Source: Anaeramoeba flamelloides (Eukaryota; Metamonada; Anaeramoebidae). Taken from it: a DNA stretch of 64,000 bases. Positions 23,142-34,390 of this stretch are shown here, in pieces. Within the stretch, counting starts at the first letter, position 1. Each line of letters opens with the position of its first letter. Below the pieces are notes generated by a model. It had not been told where the DNA came from. It saw nothing but the letters and a program-made list of their open reading frames with translations, and made no database searches. Where the stretch lies: NCBI GenBank assembly GCA_027625915.1, contig JANTQA010000057.1, forward strand, positions 4,402,001-4,466,000. The letters are read 5' to 3'. Position numbers and translations under genes: made by a program.

Positions 23142-24830
23142 ATGAATCTCTATCAAAATAAATTTGAACTTCCACTTAAACTAACAAGAGAAAATTCCAA
23201 ACTTTCAAGAATCCTTTCACTCGAAGCAGGGTTGTTGCTTATGGACGAAGTGCAAGTAGAGGATATGGGTGATCATTTAAAAACTGTAATTTCAACCAAA
23301 TTGAGCGAGGAAGAGAACGAACATAATCTCTGGACGAAATTAAATAGGTATCGATCCTTTTTGTATTCGATCGGTAATCGAAGAAAAATAAAAATTGCCG
23401 ACAAATCCTTCGAAGACACCTTGAGCACTGTGGTTGACCTTTCGTATTCACACATCTCTTCGTTGGCTTTATTTGAAAACGGGGATGATTGTTTTTTAAT
23501 CTTCCTCCGGAGGGAATTGCCATTATTGCTCTTTGAACCATTGGCCTTTGGAAATGAAAAAAAGAAAGCCAACGAAAAAGATGAAACCATATGCCCAATG
23601 AGGTTTACAACTTTTGACTATGCCGAAGATCTTTGCCAATACCTTATTGAAAGAAGTGAATGTTTGCAAAACGGAAATGAAAAAAAAAAAGGGAATGGGA
23701 AAGGGAAAGGGAAAGGGAATGGGAATGATTTGGAAATAAAAATCGAAAAAGAAAAAGGAAATCAGGAAAAAAAAGAAAAAAACAAACTCAAAGAAAAAAA
23801 CAAAAAAAAGGAAGAAAATGGGCTGTATGTTTCTATTTTGATAAGGCAGGATCGTTTGAATGACGAAAGCTTGGTTGGGAAAATGCAGGGTGGGTGGGAA
23901 GTCATTCCTTTTGATCCACAAACGATCCGAGAAGAGTTAGATCTCTCAAACGAACTGGAAAGGTTAAATACAGAAAAAGACGATTTGGATTCAAATGTGA
24001 GTTTGGCCATTGAACAAAATGAAGAACTGAAAAAACAAAACAGCGAATACGAAAAGTGCATTATCAAGTTTGAAAATGAAATCGAAAGACTTGAACCTAT
24101 TTACGGGAAGTTCACGTGTTGCATCTGCTACATGGAAAAATCCAATCAGGACATTGTTCTGACTGAATGCTGTGAACACAAGACTTGCATGGACTGTATG
24201 AAAGGCTATGCTGAGCATCAAATAAAAAGTTCGCAAATACCGATCAAATGCCCAGGCTACAAGTGTGAAATTGATTTAAATGGGGAGCAGCTTTTGGGCT
24301 GTTTGCCAATCCAGCCCAACCTTTTTGACAAGTTTAAAGAGTTCTCCTTAAAGGTTTATCTTGCAAAAAATAATAACAACACCGTCCTTTGCCCAAATCC
24401 CAAATGCCAAAAGGAAACCCTGGTGGAAGGTGATATCCTGTATTTTAGCTGCAACTATTGCGGCAGGGTGTCGTGTTTAAAATGTGAAACAGAATATCAT
24501 TGGGGCATGACCTGCGAGGAATACCAAGAAAAATTAGAGAAAGAAAAGATAGAGAGGGTGCAACTCGACAAAAAAAACCAACAGAATAATCAGGCTTCAG
24601 AGGACTGGATCAACCAAAATACCAAAAAATGCGTTGGATGCAATGCAGTCATTTTGAAAAACAAAGGCTGTAATCATATGACATGCACACAGTGCAAATC
24701 TCATTTCTGCTTTGAATGTGGTGAAATTATATCAAATAATGATACCAAAACTAATGTTAATCAAAGGGTTCATGACCATTATAAAACTGGCAAATGTGTA
24801 TATTTTACTGAAGATATGGTAAAAAATTAA
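23142..24830 (+). CDS. RBR (RING-between-RING) E3 ubiquitin ligase with Lys/Glu tract and coiled coil
   Basis: A 562-residue intronless gene. Residues 1-185 form a conserved-looking but unrecognised N-terminal region; 185-230 are Lys/Glu/Gly/Asn-rich; about 266-325 form a coiled coil. RING1 spans about 326-376 (CCICYMEK...CCEHKTCMDCM), the IBR about 395-450 (CPNPKCQ...CNYCGRVSCLKCE) and RING2 about 497-545 (CVGCNAVILKNKGCNHMTC). The Cys in KGCNHM (about residue 509) is at the position of the RBR catalytic cysteine (Parkin C431). RBR ligases accept ubiquitin from an E2 onto that Cys and then pass it to substrate. The ATG at 23142 is the first in frame after stops and follows an AT-rich leader. 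The substrate is unknown. The N-terminus is not that of Ariadne or Parkin, so I give no gene symbol. Confidence 0.93.
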   Translation: MNLYQNKFELPLKLTRENSKLSRILSLEAGLLLMDEVQVEDMGDHLKTVISTKLSEEENEHNLWTKLNRYRSFLYSIGNRRKIKIADKSFEDTLSTVVDLSYSHISSLALFENGDDCFLIFLRRELPLLLFEPLAFGNEKKKANEKDETICPMRFTTFDYAEDLCQYLIERSECLQNGNEKKKGNGKGKGKGNGNDLEIKIEKEKGNQEKKEKNKLKEKNKKKEENGLYVSILIRQDRLNDESLVGKMQGGWEVIPFDPQTIREELDLSNELERLNTEKDDLDSNVSLAIEQNEELKKQNSEYEKCIIKFENEIERLEPIYGKFTCCICYMEKSNQDIVLTECCEHKTCMDCMKGYAEHQIKSSQIPIKCPGYKCEIDLNGEQLLGCLPIQPNLFDKFKEFSLKVYLAKNNNNTVLCPNPKCQKETLVEGDILYFSCNYCGRVSCLKCETEYHWGMTCEEYQEKLEKEKIERVQLDKKNQQNNQASEDWINQNTKKCVGCNAVILKNKGCNHMTCTQCKSHFCFECGEIISNNDTKTNVNQRVHDHYKTGKCVYFTEDMVKN

Positions 24831-25194
24831 AAATATTTATATTTTTATTACTTTATTACTTTATTGGAAATTATTTTTTGATTTATTGGTATTTAAAAAT
24901 TAAACATTTTTTTTTTGTTATATTCTGAAATTTTTTTATCAAAATTGTAAAGAATAAACATTAGTTTAATTCTTCTTTTCAGAAAAGCTGGGTTTTTTTT
25001 TGAAGAAATAATGGAAAAAAATTGAATAATTATAGTTTTACATCTTTTTGTTTTTTATTTTTTTTTTTTGTTGTATTTTTGATTTTTTTTCAGATTAATA
25101 TGATCTGAGTCTGTTGCACCATATAAAAATTAACACTTAAAAGGGGGATTTTAATAAAAAGAAAAATTTTGATCAATTTTATTTATTCATAAAA
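24831..25194. other. 3' flank of the RBR gene, AT-rich
   Basis: T-rich and A-rich runs; nothing recognisable. Part of it may belong to the LINE that follows. Confidence 0.5.
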
Positions 25195-26760
25195 AAGGGG
25201 GAATGAGGGGTGTGGATTTAAACTATAGACCAATTTCTATAAATCAAAGCTTGCCAAGATTATTTCTAAAATTGCTATACAAGCTAATTGAACCATGTTG
25301 GGAATTTAATCACTAATTTCAATTTGGCTTTCGGAAGAAATATGATACTCGAATTGCAGTATCAAAGTTATTAAATATACTTATAAAATCAAATTATATT
25401 ATGAAAATGGATTTGATAAAGCATATATTATAATGATTGATATAGCCAAATGCTTTGAAACAATCAATTTTATCATAATAAGAAAAACAATAAATCAAAT
25501 TTATTTTAAATAAAATTATTCAGAAAATTTTTTTATTTAAATATTATCAACAAAAAGTACTTGGTATATTCCAAGGAGATCCATTGCCGCCTATTTTATT
25601 TGCTCTAATTTCTTATTTTCTTTTATTAAAAAACATACCCTTAACAGAATCATTGTCAAATGTTTGAAGATGATTTAATCCTAATTATAACAGGAAATAT
25701 TTAAAATTAAAAAAATTAAATTTAAACTTATCTGAAATTATTATCCAATTTGGGTTAAAACTAAATAAAGATAAAATAGTTGTATCAAAAGATTTAAAAA
25801 ATAATTAAATATTTAGGTATTTATTTAGATAAAATCTCACATCTAATCTATAATTTAAAAAAATCAAAAGAGACTTTTAATAGCTCTAAACAATTATTTA
25901 ACAACAATTCTCTTAATAATAACTTCGAAAATTAGATTATTTAAATCTTTTTATATTAAGTCAATTAACATATTGATTAGAAGTTTTTAATTATGAAATA
26001 AAAACAATAAATTATTTAAGTGCATGAATTAATTCATGTATTTCGGAAATATGCAAAATAAATAGAAACACCAATTCTTATTTACAAAACATAATTTAAA
26101 ATTGAAAATATGGCAATTTCAATTAATAAAAAAAAATTCAAAATCAAAAAAAAAAAAAAAAATATCTCTTAATTTATTTGGTAAAATAAATAAATTTTAA
26201 TCAACGAACAAACAATAAAATCAACTCAAATTGAAAAGATTTAATTGAATTGAAAAAAGAAATTTATAAATATAAATAAAATGAGTTATTAAATTCCAAG
26301 AGCTGGAAGGTGTAGAAATATTTCACAATAATAAAATATCAAAACTCTATATTTAAAACCCAAAAATATTAAAGTTATCCATCAAGTTCAACAATCCTAA
26401 AATTTAGGAAATTTATTAATTGCCTAAGCATATCTTATTATAGAATAGATAAAAACTCAAATTAATTGTTTCCTTTCGTTTAAAAAGTCAGCATAAAGAG
26501 ATAATAGAAATAATTGGTTATTTTTTATGGGTCTGTCCTTCCGATAAAAAAAATAAATTAATTTTTCTTAATACATTAAAAGAAATAAATTTTAATGAAT
26601 TGATTTTTAAACTGTGATATTTGAAATTATTTTCATTAATTAATAATCATGAAATCAATGATTTTATGCTTAAATTTCTGAATGAGAACCCAAGTCTAAG
26701 TACAAATAGAGTGTAATCTACACTTCTTCATTGATAATAAATAAATCAAAAAAAAAAAAA
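25195..26760 (+). mobile_element. Degenerate LINE (non-LTR retrotransposon) reverse transcriptase region
   Basis: The translation in several frames gives the ordered blocks of a non-LTR reverse transcriptase: LNYRPISINQSLPRLF, FGFRKKYD, MIDIAKCFETINF (first catalytic Asp), GIFQGDPLPPILF, a DDLILI block, and IKYLGIYLDK. A C-terminal FLWVCPSDKKNKLIF segment matches the zinc-knuckle region after the polymerase. The 3' end is at an A run (about 26747-26760). Several stops and frameshifts interrupt it and no endonuclease is visible, so it is a 5'-truncated dead copy. Related copies: 14930-15360, 39050-40850, 50575-50700. Confidence 0.8.
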
Positions 26761-28260
26761 AATAAAATAAAATAGTATATTTTTTGGTTGCTAACTTATA
26801 GATTTAATAAAGTAATAGAAGTAATTTAAATAATGAACACTTTTAATTTTGATTATTTAGTATATAATCTAATAAAAAAGTTTTTTGTAAGATTTATAAT
26901 GCATTTATAAGAGTTTTTTAAATAATCGAGTACTAATATTATTTAATTTCAATTTACGACCTAATTTAAATATTGTTTGAATCAATTCATGGATATTTTT
27001 ATCCAATATCATAATTATTTATAAAATTGAATTATTATAGTACAGAATTCTTTTCTTTGAGATGATAAAAAAACTTGTTCATCACTATTCAGATTTCAAA
27101 GTTAGAAAATTAACTTTCTTAAAGTTATCTCAAAATGTAGATTAGTAGCTAATAAAATTAGATAGATTTAAAAAAAAGAAAATAATTATGTACTAAGTTT
27201 TAAGGTGAAAACAGGGAAATGAGTATAAGAAACGTCTTGAGAGATATTTATAATCAAAGTTAAATTTACCCCACCTACAATTTCTATTACATAAAAAAAA
27301 AAAAATAATTTTCCCAATTCTAACAATTTTTTCACAATTTTACCCCTCATCGATCTCTACAAAATATCAATTTAAATATTTCACAATTTCTACTTCATAT
27401 ATCTCACTTGGAACAATTTCTAAAGTTTTTCTAAATATTTTTTATGGTTAAATTTATTTACAAATTTGAAATGTTTTAAATATTTGAACTGAAATTGGGA
27501 ATCCCTTCAAGTCAATCTTTTTTTTAAAAATTTACCTTCAAAAAATCTATTTAAAAGATTTTTTTTTTATTTATTTTGAATTTAACTATAAACAAGAAAT
27601 TTTCTATAAACTTACTTCAGAACAATGATTTTTATTGAGAAGTGAATGTTAAATAAAATAATAACTTTACACTCTACGAGATATATAAATAGTATTTAAG
27701 ATAAGATAATATTTATTTGATAGTTCTCAAAATATTTTACCAATTTTTAGATGAAAAAAAAACAAGATCGAACAAAACCAATTATAAATGCTATTTTTAC
27801 AGATATATTTACGCTTCTTTACTATTTGTTGATAAATAAATGAAAAAAAAAGTTTTCAATCAGCTTTCCAAAAAAGGGTTTAAAATCATGAAAATTTGTA
27901 ATTGTTTCTCCATAAAGTCAGTTTAAATTAATAATTATACTTATAGAATTGGGGCTTTTAATGATTTATTTTAATTGTTATGTTGTGATTATTTTGGAAA
28001 CTGATTGAAAATTTTGATTTTTTTGTTTGACAATTAATAGTAGTAAATTTGCTATAAAATTTTAATTAAGGGAATCTAATTACTATTTATTTTTAATAAA
28101 TTGAACAAAATTTTCATTAATGTTTCAAAAAAAATATAATTTTTCAATAGATCCAGTTCAAATTTGAAATGTTTAATTCTGAAAATTTTTTATATTTGTT
28201 TACCTTTTAGAATGGAGGATTTTACTGTTTTTTTTTTATTCTTGGTAACTAGGTTTTTTT
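26761..28260. other. AT-rich intergenic stretch
   Basis: I see no gene, RNA or repeat copy that can be supported here. Confidence 0.5.
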
Positions 28261-28329
28261 TTTTGGAATGTTGAATGCAAAGTTCGTTCCTTTTATTTTT
28301 CAATTAACAGTGGATAGTAATATAAATTC

Positions 28330-29100
28330 AAAAAAATATAAAAAAATTTTAACAAAAATTTCAATACATCATGACAAGGTAAATGATTTTTCAAAAAAAT
28401 CTCTAAATTTTGTATTTTTGAAATACAATCATAATATACACATTATTATACATCACAATTTTCAATGAGGTTTACAACTTTATTTGATATTAATAGGAAT
28501 TGAAAAAAAAAAATGAAAATTTTTCAGTAATATTTTTTTCATTTTTAATGGGAAAATTTTTGAATTTTTTATTTGACTTAGTAGAGAGATAATTTTCAAG
28601 TATTTTTTTAATAGTATAAAAGGAATCTTATTTTTCAATTTTAAAATAGTACAAAATATTTCAATAAAAAGATATTACCAAATTAAATTGAAAAACTGAT
28701 TTTTTTTCTATTTTTTGAATATTTTTTATCATTTTGGTTTTTTTTCATGTTTGAGTTTTTATGTATATTCCCGATTTTTTTCTACAAATTGTTTTAACAT
28801 TTATTCTTTTTTCAATCTTAATGTTCAATCAAAAGTTGGTTCATTATAACTTATTTCAATAAAAAAAAAAAAAAAAAACTCCAAAAATAGGTGTTTTTTT
28901 CTCTTGTCAGTATTTTTGAAAGGGGGGTGTATTCGGATTTTCATGAATTTAATTGCTATCAAATTTTAATTACATAAAATTATGATAACTTTAAAAAAAA
29001 TAATTGATAAAAGAAGTTTTAACTGAAATCCAATTTGTCGTTTTAGCTAACTTTAATTTTCGGGGTTTAATTTTTCATTGAAGTGTATCGTCAAATTATA
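28330..29100. repeat. Dispersed repeat of about 770 bases, copy 1 of 2
   Basis: The order of blocks (AAATCTCTAAATTTT, GAAATACAATCATA, GTTTACAACTTTATT, 'CATGTTTGA', 'CAATCAAAAGTT', 'CCAAAAATA(G/C)GTGTTTT') is repeated at 56000-56720. Neither copy encodes a protein. The 66-codon frame at 28268 is not supported. Confidence 0.55.
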
Positions 29101-29307
29101 ATAACTCTACTTTCAAAAAAGTGCTTGATAAAGAATAATTCAAAAGTAAAACTAATTTTAAAAATTTTTTATACAGTTAAAACAATAACATACTTCTTTC
29201 AAATCAAAAGTCCACTAAAAAAAGTTCAACAATGAAAAATTCAAGGAGGAATTTTCAAATATTTTGTTGAATTTTTGACTAGAGATGGAGGAAATAGCAC
29301 ACTGATA

Positions 29308-29487
29308 CCTTAAGGGACTAGTCTATATTAAATTTTTTTACCTAAATTTATTAGAGATTGAGAATATTTTTTGCCAATTACTTAGATTTGAAAGACCCTG
29401 TTTATTTTCATATTAAACTTATTCCTAGATAAGGAATCCTTATTGAGAAATTGATCGACAAAATAATAATAGAGACTAGTCCCTTAA
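29308..29487. mobile_element. Short MITE with CCTTAAGG ends, copy 2
   Basis: About 180 bases from CCTTAAGGGACTAGTCTATA to AGAGACTAGTCCCTTAA. The interior closely matches the copy at 13871-14055, including GGAATCCTTATT. It lies about 170 bases upstream of the BTB gene. Confidence 0.7.
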
Positions 29488-29654
29488 AAAAAATTTCAAA
29501 AATCTCAACTTTCCGAAAAATTCAAATACCAAATGATAATATCCCTGAATGTACTTCAAGATAAAGAATAGCAAAAATATTCAAATTTATTTTTTCGTTT
29601 CTCGGCCCATTATTTTTTTGGTTTCCAAAAAAACAGACTTTCCTTTTTGGGATA

Positions 29655-31646
29655 ATGAAGCGTGTAAAATCCTATGAAAAAATAAAAACACTTTATAACA
29701 ATGAGAGATTCTGTGATGTAACTTTCATTATTGGGAAGGAACGAAAAGTCTTCCGGTGTCATAAAACGATCTTGTCAATGTTTTCAAAGTTTTTTGAAAA
29801 GTTATTTTTTTTCAGTGGATGGGAACAAAAGCAATCTTCACCAATCTCAGAAATTGAAATAAAAGACATTGAACCAAATTGCTTTGAAATTGTTATCAAG
29901 TACATTTATCAAGGAGAAATTGATTTTTCGATCAACACAAAGCAATTAAATAGATTATTAAAATTAACAACAAAATTACAGATCACAGAATTACAAAAAG
30001 TTTGTTTAACCAACCTAACAAAAAGGGACGATCTTTTCACAGTATCAAAAGATCTCAGAAACTTTGACAAACGTGTCGTTAAGGAAATTTTAAAGAATTC
30101 AAACCTTTTAATTAAACCAATCCAAATTTTTAAAAATATTAAAAACTATGGCGAGTATCTTGTAGAAAAGAAAAATGAGGAACCAACAATAAATAACATT
30201 AAAAATGAAATTTTGGAATTTTTACCTTTAATTCCTTTTGACAGAATGACTAACCTCCAAATACAATCAATCGGAAATCAAGGAATCGTCCCTTATCAAA
30301 TTCTATATCAATCCTGTTTAAAAAAACTTTTTTCTCTTGGCTGTTCTACAAATAGTGATCGAAATAAACAAGAAAAAAAAAACGAAAAAGAAAAAGAAAT
30401 TGGAAAAGAAAAAGAAATTGAAAAAGAAAAAGAAATTGAAAAAGTAATAGAAAAGGAAAAACAAAAAGAAAAAGAAAAACAAAAAGAAAAAGAAAAAGAA
30501 AAAGAAATAGAAAAAGAAAAAGAAATAGAAAAAGAAAAAGAAATTGAAAAAGAAAAAGAAATTGAAAAAGAACAGAAAAAAAAAAAAGAAATAGAAATAG
30601 AAAAAGAAAAAGAAAAGGAAAAGAAAAGAAAAGTAGAACAAGAATTTTATTTGAACGTGCCAATAGAAGCCGAAAAAAGTAACAAGAAGGATGAAAATAA
30701 ATTACCAATTACCATTATTAAAAACCAAAACACAAAAACCAAAACAAAAAATTCAAATGAATCAATTCAAAAAGAATTTAATAAAAAGATTTGTTTCCTT
30801 AAAACAACTACAACCAATACCATGCAAACCAAACGATTTTATGGTTCAAATAAACAAGTAAAAAATGGATCTTCCCCACAAATTCAAATTATTAAAAAAT
30901 ATGAACAAGTTAATGTTAACAAGAGCACAAATTATATGAGAATTGGAACAAATCAAAAATTAGAAAATAAAAAAACAGCAAAGATTTCTGTCATATTAAT
31001 GATATCTGTTCGATCAGAAGCAACAATTAAAAATATGCTCCATTCGCTTCAACAAAATCAATTTTTGAATGTTTCACATCTCAGAATTTCAGAAGATTCC
31101 AAATTTGATGTCAATTATGTATACCTATCAAAATTTGATTCCATATTTTTTTTTTCGAATGGAAGAATCAAAAATAGTACACACATAGGGAACCTGTTGG
31201 CAAGATTTGTTGAAAATGGTGGTGGGTTGGTCCTGTGTTCATGTTCGGCGTTGGATACCGATTTAAAGGGGATTTTGACAGGAAGGATAGCAGACGAGCA
31301 TTTTTTACCCATGTCCCAAGGCAAATTTTTGAAAAATAAAAGATTAAAAATGGGTCGAGTTGAAATACCTGATCATCCTATCATGAAAGACGTAAAAAAA
31401 TTTGATGGTGGGAATTATTCGTTTCACATTTCAGCAAACCTCAACAACTTACCAACAGGTGCAAAGGCAATCGCACTTTGGGAAGACGGGAATGTTTTTA
31501 TTTCAGAAAAGCAAAAAAATACTGATTTTGGGAAAATTGTTGTTCTTAACATGTTTCCCGTATCGGGCAAGAATAAATTTTGGATTTCTGAAACAGACGG
31601 GGCAAAAATTATGTGTAATTCTGTTGAATATGTTTCAAAAAATTAA
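29655..31646 (+). CDS. BTB/POZ protein with KEKE tract and C-terminal glutamine-amidotransferase-like domain
   Basis: A 663-residue intronless gene. Residues about 12-120 are a BTB/POZ domain (FCDVTFIIG...FRCHKTILSMFSKFFEKLF...IVIKYIYQGEI), which dimerises or recruits Cullin-3. A helical region follows (about 120-230, BACK-like). Residues about 236-328 are a Lys/Glu tract from GAAAAA units, likely a charged rod. The last part (about 442-663: KISVILMISVRS, YVYLSKFDSIFFFSNG, FVENGGGLVLCSCSA, HPIMKDV, GKIVVLNMFPVSG) has the alternating strands and the 'F...GGG.V' turn of class-I amidotransferase-like (ThuA/GATase1-like) folds. The nucleophile elbow Cys-Gly is replaced by CSCSA, so a catalytic role is doubtful. 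A BTB plus GATase-like fusion could be a substrate adaptor; that is inference. Confidence 0.85.
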   Translation: MKRVKSYEKIKTLYNNERFCDVTFIIGKERKVFRCHKTILSMFSKFFEKLFFFSGWEQKQSSPISEIEIKDIEPNCFEIVIKYIYQGEIDFSINTKQLNRLLKLTTKLQITELQKVCLTNLTKRDDLFTVSKDLRNFDKRVVKEILKNSNLLIKPIQIFKNIKNYGEYLVEKKNEEPTINNIKNEILEFLPLIPFDRMTNLQIQSIGNQGIVPYQILYQSCLKKLFSLGCSTNSDRNKQEKKNEKEKEIGKEKEIEKEKEIEKVIEKEKQKEKEKQKEKEKEKEIEKEKEIEKEKEIEKEKEIEKEQKKKKEIEIEKEKEKEKKRKVEQEFYLNVPIEAEKSNKKDENKLPITIIKNQNTKTKTKNSNESIQKEFNKKICFLKTTTTNTMQTKRFYGSNKQVKNGSSPQIQIIKKYEQVNVNKSTNYMRIGTNQKLENKKTAKISVILMISVRSEATIKNMLHSLQQNQFLNVSHLRISEDSKFDVNYVYLSKFDSIFFFSNGRIKNSTHIGNLLARFVENGGGLVLCSCSALDTDLKGILTGRIADEHFLPMSQGKFLKNKRLKMGRVEIPDHPIMKDVKKFDGGNYSFHISANLNNLPTGAKAIALWEDGNVFISEKQKNTDFGKIVVLNMFPVSGKNKFWISETDGAKIMCNSVEYVSKN

Positions 31647-31718
31647 TCAATGTTATTATTATTCAACTCTGTTTCGGCCAAAAAGAGTTCGATTTTTTTT
31701 TGTCTTTTAAAAAAAACA

Positions 31719-31765
31719 ATAATCGATAATCGATAATCGTTAATCAATAATCAATAATCAATATT
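31719..31765. repeat. Heptamer tandem repeat
   Basis: About six units of AATCGAT changing to AATCAAT lie 3' of the BTB gene. Confidence 0.8.
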
Positions 31766-32600
31766 ATTTTTGGTGGTGGTGCGTCTATGTTTTTATTCTT
31801 TGTTGTTGTTGCTGTTGTCACTACTACCGTTATCAATGCACCTCGTATATTTAGTCATCATTAGCATGCGTTGTATTTTCTAAAAAAAAAAAATGATTTC
31901 GCCATTAGGAAATAAAAAAATCAATATCTAATATGCTTTTTCTTTATTCCGGTATATCCTGAAAATTGCATTGAAAATTAATAAAAAAACAATCATTTTT
32001 TTACCTAAAAATATTTATTTTCTTTTAAAATGTTTTTATTTTTATTTGATAAAATTCATGAGTTTATCGTTATCTAAACTATTTTTTAAAAAAATTGACT
32101 CACTTTATAAGTTTATTGAAAGTGTTTTTGTAGAATTTCATCCTAGATTCTTATTAAAATAAATTTTTCAATTTTTAAATAAAATCATTTTTTTGTTTTA
32201 CTTTTTAAAATTATTTTTTCTAATTTAATAAAAATTTTCTATTTTTATTCTTTTTTTCGATTTTTGATTTTTTCTTATATATTTTTTTTTTCTCCTTTTT
32301 TATTTTTTCAATTTAGTTAAAAGTTAAGTACAAATTTTCTTTTATTTTGTTTATCAATCTTTTTTTTTGTTAATTTTTTTGTTTTTCCTTTTTTTTTTTG
32401 GGAGAAATTTAAGTTGAAAAAAAAATATTTTTTGGAATAAATTAAAAAATATTAATATTATTAATCTTATTATTCAAAAAGAGATCCAAAGTGCTTATTG
32501 GCCTTTGTTGGTAAGAAAAAATATTGAAATCTGTAAAAAAAATCTAAATAAAAATTCAAGGATAGGGGGGGTTACGTGGAGTGGTGTGGAGTGGTATTAA
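31766..32600. other. 3' flank and T-rich intergenic sequence
   Basis: T-rich runs dominate; a 63-codon frame at 31971 resembles no protein and is not called. Confidence 0.5.
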
Positions 32601-32607
32601 GTAACTA

Positions 32608-32915
32608 GCTTTTACAAAATTCAAAAGAATAGAGTAAAAACTTAGATTTTACTCAATTCTTTTCAATTCTGGATAAGTTAACTAACTTTTTTTTTACAAT
32701 TTTTATTGGTGTTTCAAAAATTTACCATTTTACTAATCAAAATTTAAATTAATAAAAAAATACCTAATTACCCTTTTCCAGAATTTAAAAGATATTAGAA
32801 AAATCTTAGATTTTATTGAATTCTTTTCAATTATGGAAAAGTACCGTGTTTTTTCTGGGGGTTTTCTGTTTATCCCTAAAATCTATTGATTTTACAAAAA
32901 AACAGAAAAACTATG
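32608..32915. repeat. Two imperfect palindromes of the family also seen at 14484
   Basis: The first palindrome (32608-32690) has arms AAAATTCAAAAGAATAGAGT and its inverse ending AATTCTGG. The second (32773-32842) has arms CTTTTCCAGAATTTAAAAG and AATTATGGAAAAG. After the second come GTACCGTG and a 'TTTTCTGTTTAT...AAAATCTATTGATTTT' block as at 14553-14610. Confidence 0.55.
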
Positions 32916-34006
32916 GAAAAGTTATAAATATTTGTTTTATATTTTAGAAGAGATCAAGAAAAAAATTTGAAATTTTCTTTTAATTTACAAAATTAAAAAA
33001 AAACAATGACCCTTTCAATCAGTGTAAAATTATGGAGTAAAATCTTTTTTTAAAAACAAATTTTTTGAATTTTGCAAAAGTTCTCAGCTGTTTTGGTTAA
33101 TTTCAAACTATTTTCCTATTATTTCAAAAATTGAAAAACAAAAATAAAGGTAAATAAGAAGAATTCAAAACTGCCTTCTATAAATTGAATAGTAAAAAAT
33201 AAAAATAACTTTTGAGAGAAAATTTTGTTATAAATTAAAAAATAACTTGCAGAAAAAATGGGAAAAATTTATCATAATTTTAAACAAATTCACTTCATAA
33301 TTAGTAATTTTTAACAAAATGTTTAAATTTTATTTCAAAAAATATTTGACATTCGGTGTACTATAAAATACTATATTTGATGTTATTTTTGAAAAAAGAA
33401 GAAAATAAAAACAAAGGTTATATTATACACATTGTTTTTAAGCTTTGAACAATACTAGTTAGGAAGATATTTTTTATAGTTACAACACTAGTAGAAATAA
33501 TTAGGATTATAGTGAGATACACATGGTATATAACCCTATCTCTCGACAAATATATGTCAACTTCGAAAAAAATGTCCTCTAAGAGTGAAATCTTAATAGA
33601 AATAATATTTTACAATTTTTTTTATTAATAATTTGTTTTACATATAATAAATTTTATTAGGTATATTAAGATTCCTGGTCTTGTGTGTGAGAGTCTAGTA
33701 CTTGTCCTATAAATTTGTAATACAAAAATTTATAATATCACCTTATCAGAAACTTAATTTTCAGTGTTTTTGTATTGTTTCGAAAGATCAATCAAAATTT
33801 AAGTTAAACTATTCCTATTCTTTGTTTCTCTTTATAAAAACCACAACTAACCAATAGAATGAATAAAACCACTTTTAATTACATCAAAAATTTTTGATTT
33901 TATACTAAAAACTAAAAATAACTTTTCAAAAATTTTCCAAATCATTTTTTTTCCCTTTTTTTTTTTGAATAAATAAAGAACATTAATACAACACAACACC
34001 AAATTT
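32916..34006. other. AT-rich upstream region of the small gene
   Basis: No feature recognised. A stretch at 33480-33720 is slightly less AT-rich but has no convincing open frame. Confidence 0.5.
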
Positions 34007-34390
34007 ATGTCTTTATTAGATCTGAAAAAAAAACTTGCTGATTTAAATCGTACCATTGTAACAAACAATGACTCCCAACCACTTAAAACAACAAATTTAA
34101 AATATTCAAATGAACAAACATCAACAAAGTACAACCACACTTCAAAAACACCAGAGGAATGGATGAAAGAACTCCAACATTTATCAAAAAATGTCAGCAC
34201 CGAAGAATTATTAAAAGGATACAAACAAGCGGTTAAATCCATGATAATTGAAACACATAAAGGAAACATCTATTTCATTAAAATCTGGTTTCAATTAATC
34301 AAAAAACTATTAAACTTGGATTTACAAAGCGCCCAAAGATACTACCAAATTGTTAAATCAAACAAAATTGGAAATAGCTTTGCACAGTAA
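34007..34390 (+). CDS. Small hypothetical protein, 127 residues
   Basis: The frame starts at ATG after a leader rich in ACAACAC and is clearly richer in GC and in Glu/Lys/Gln codons than the flanks, so it is probably expressed. The product is mostly helical: an N-terminal helix (MSLLDLKKKLADLN), a polar Ser/Thr/Asn linker (residues 20-45), and a helical part beginning TPEEWMKELQHLSK and running to NSFAQ at the C-terminus. There is no signal peptide, membrane segment or metal motif. I do not recognise a family. It may be a small coiled adaptor. It could be one exon of a longer gene, but a stop follows directly and no donor is needed. Confidence 0.6.
   Translation: MSLLDLKKKLADLNRTIVTNNDSQPLKTTNLKYSNEQTSTKYNHTSKTPEEWMKELQHLSKNVSTEELLKGYKQAVKSMIIETHKGNIYFIKIWFQLIKKLLNLDLQSAQRYYQIVKSNKIGNSFAQ

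Noticed and set aside
23239-24236. Several minus-strand frames across the RBR gene.
   Set aside because: They are antisense shadows of a gene with clear RBR motifs on the plus strand.
30318-30708. Long minus-strand frames of Phe and Leu.
   Set aside because: They are the antisense of the Lys/Glu tract of the BTB protein.
33500-33640. A 24-codon plus-strand frame in a slightly less AT-rich stretch.
   Set aside because: Too short, without homology or splice signals.
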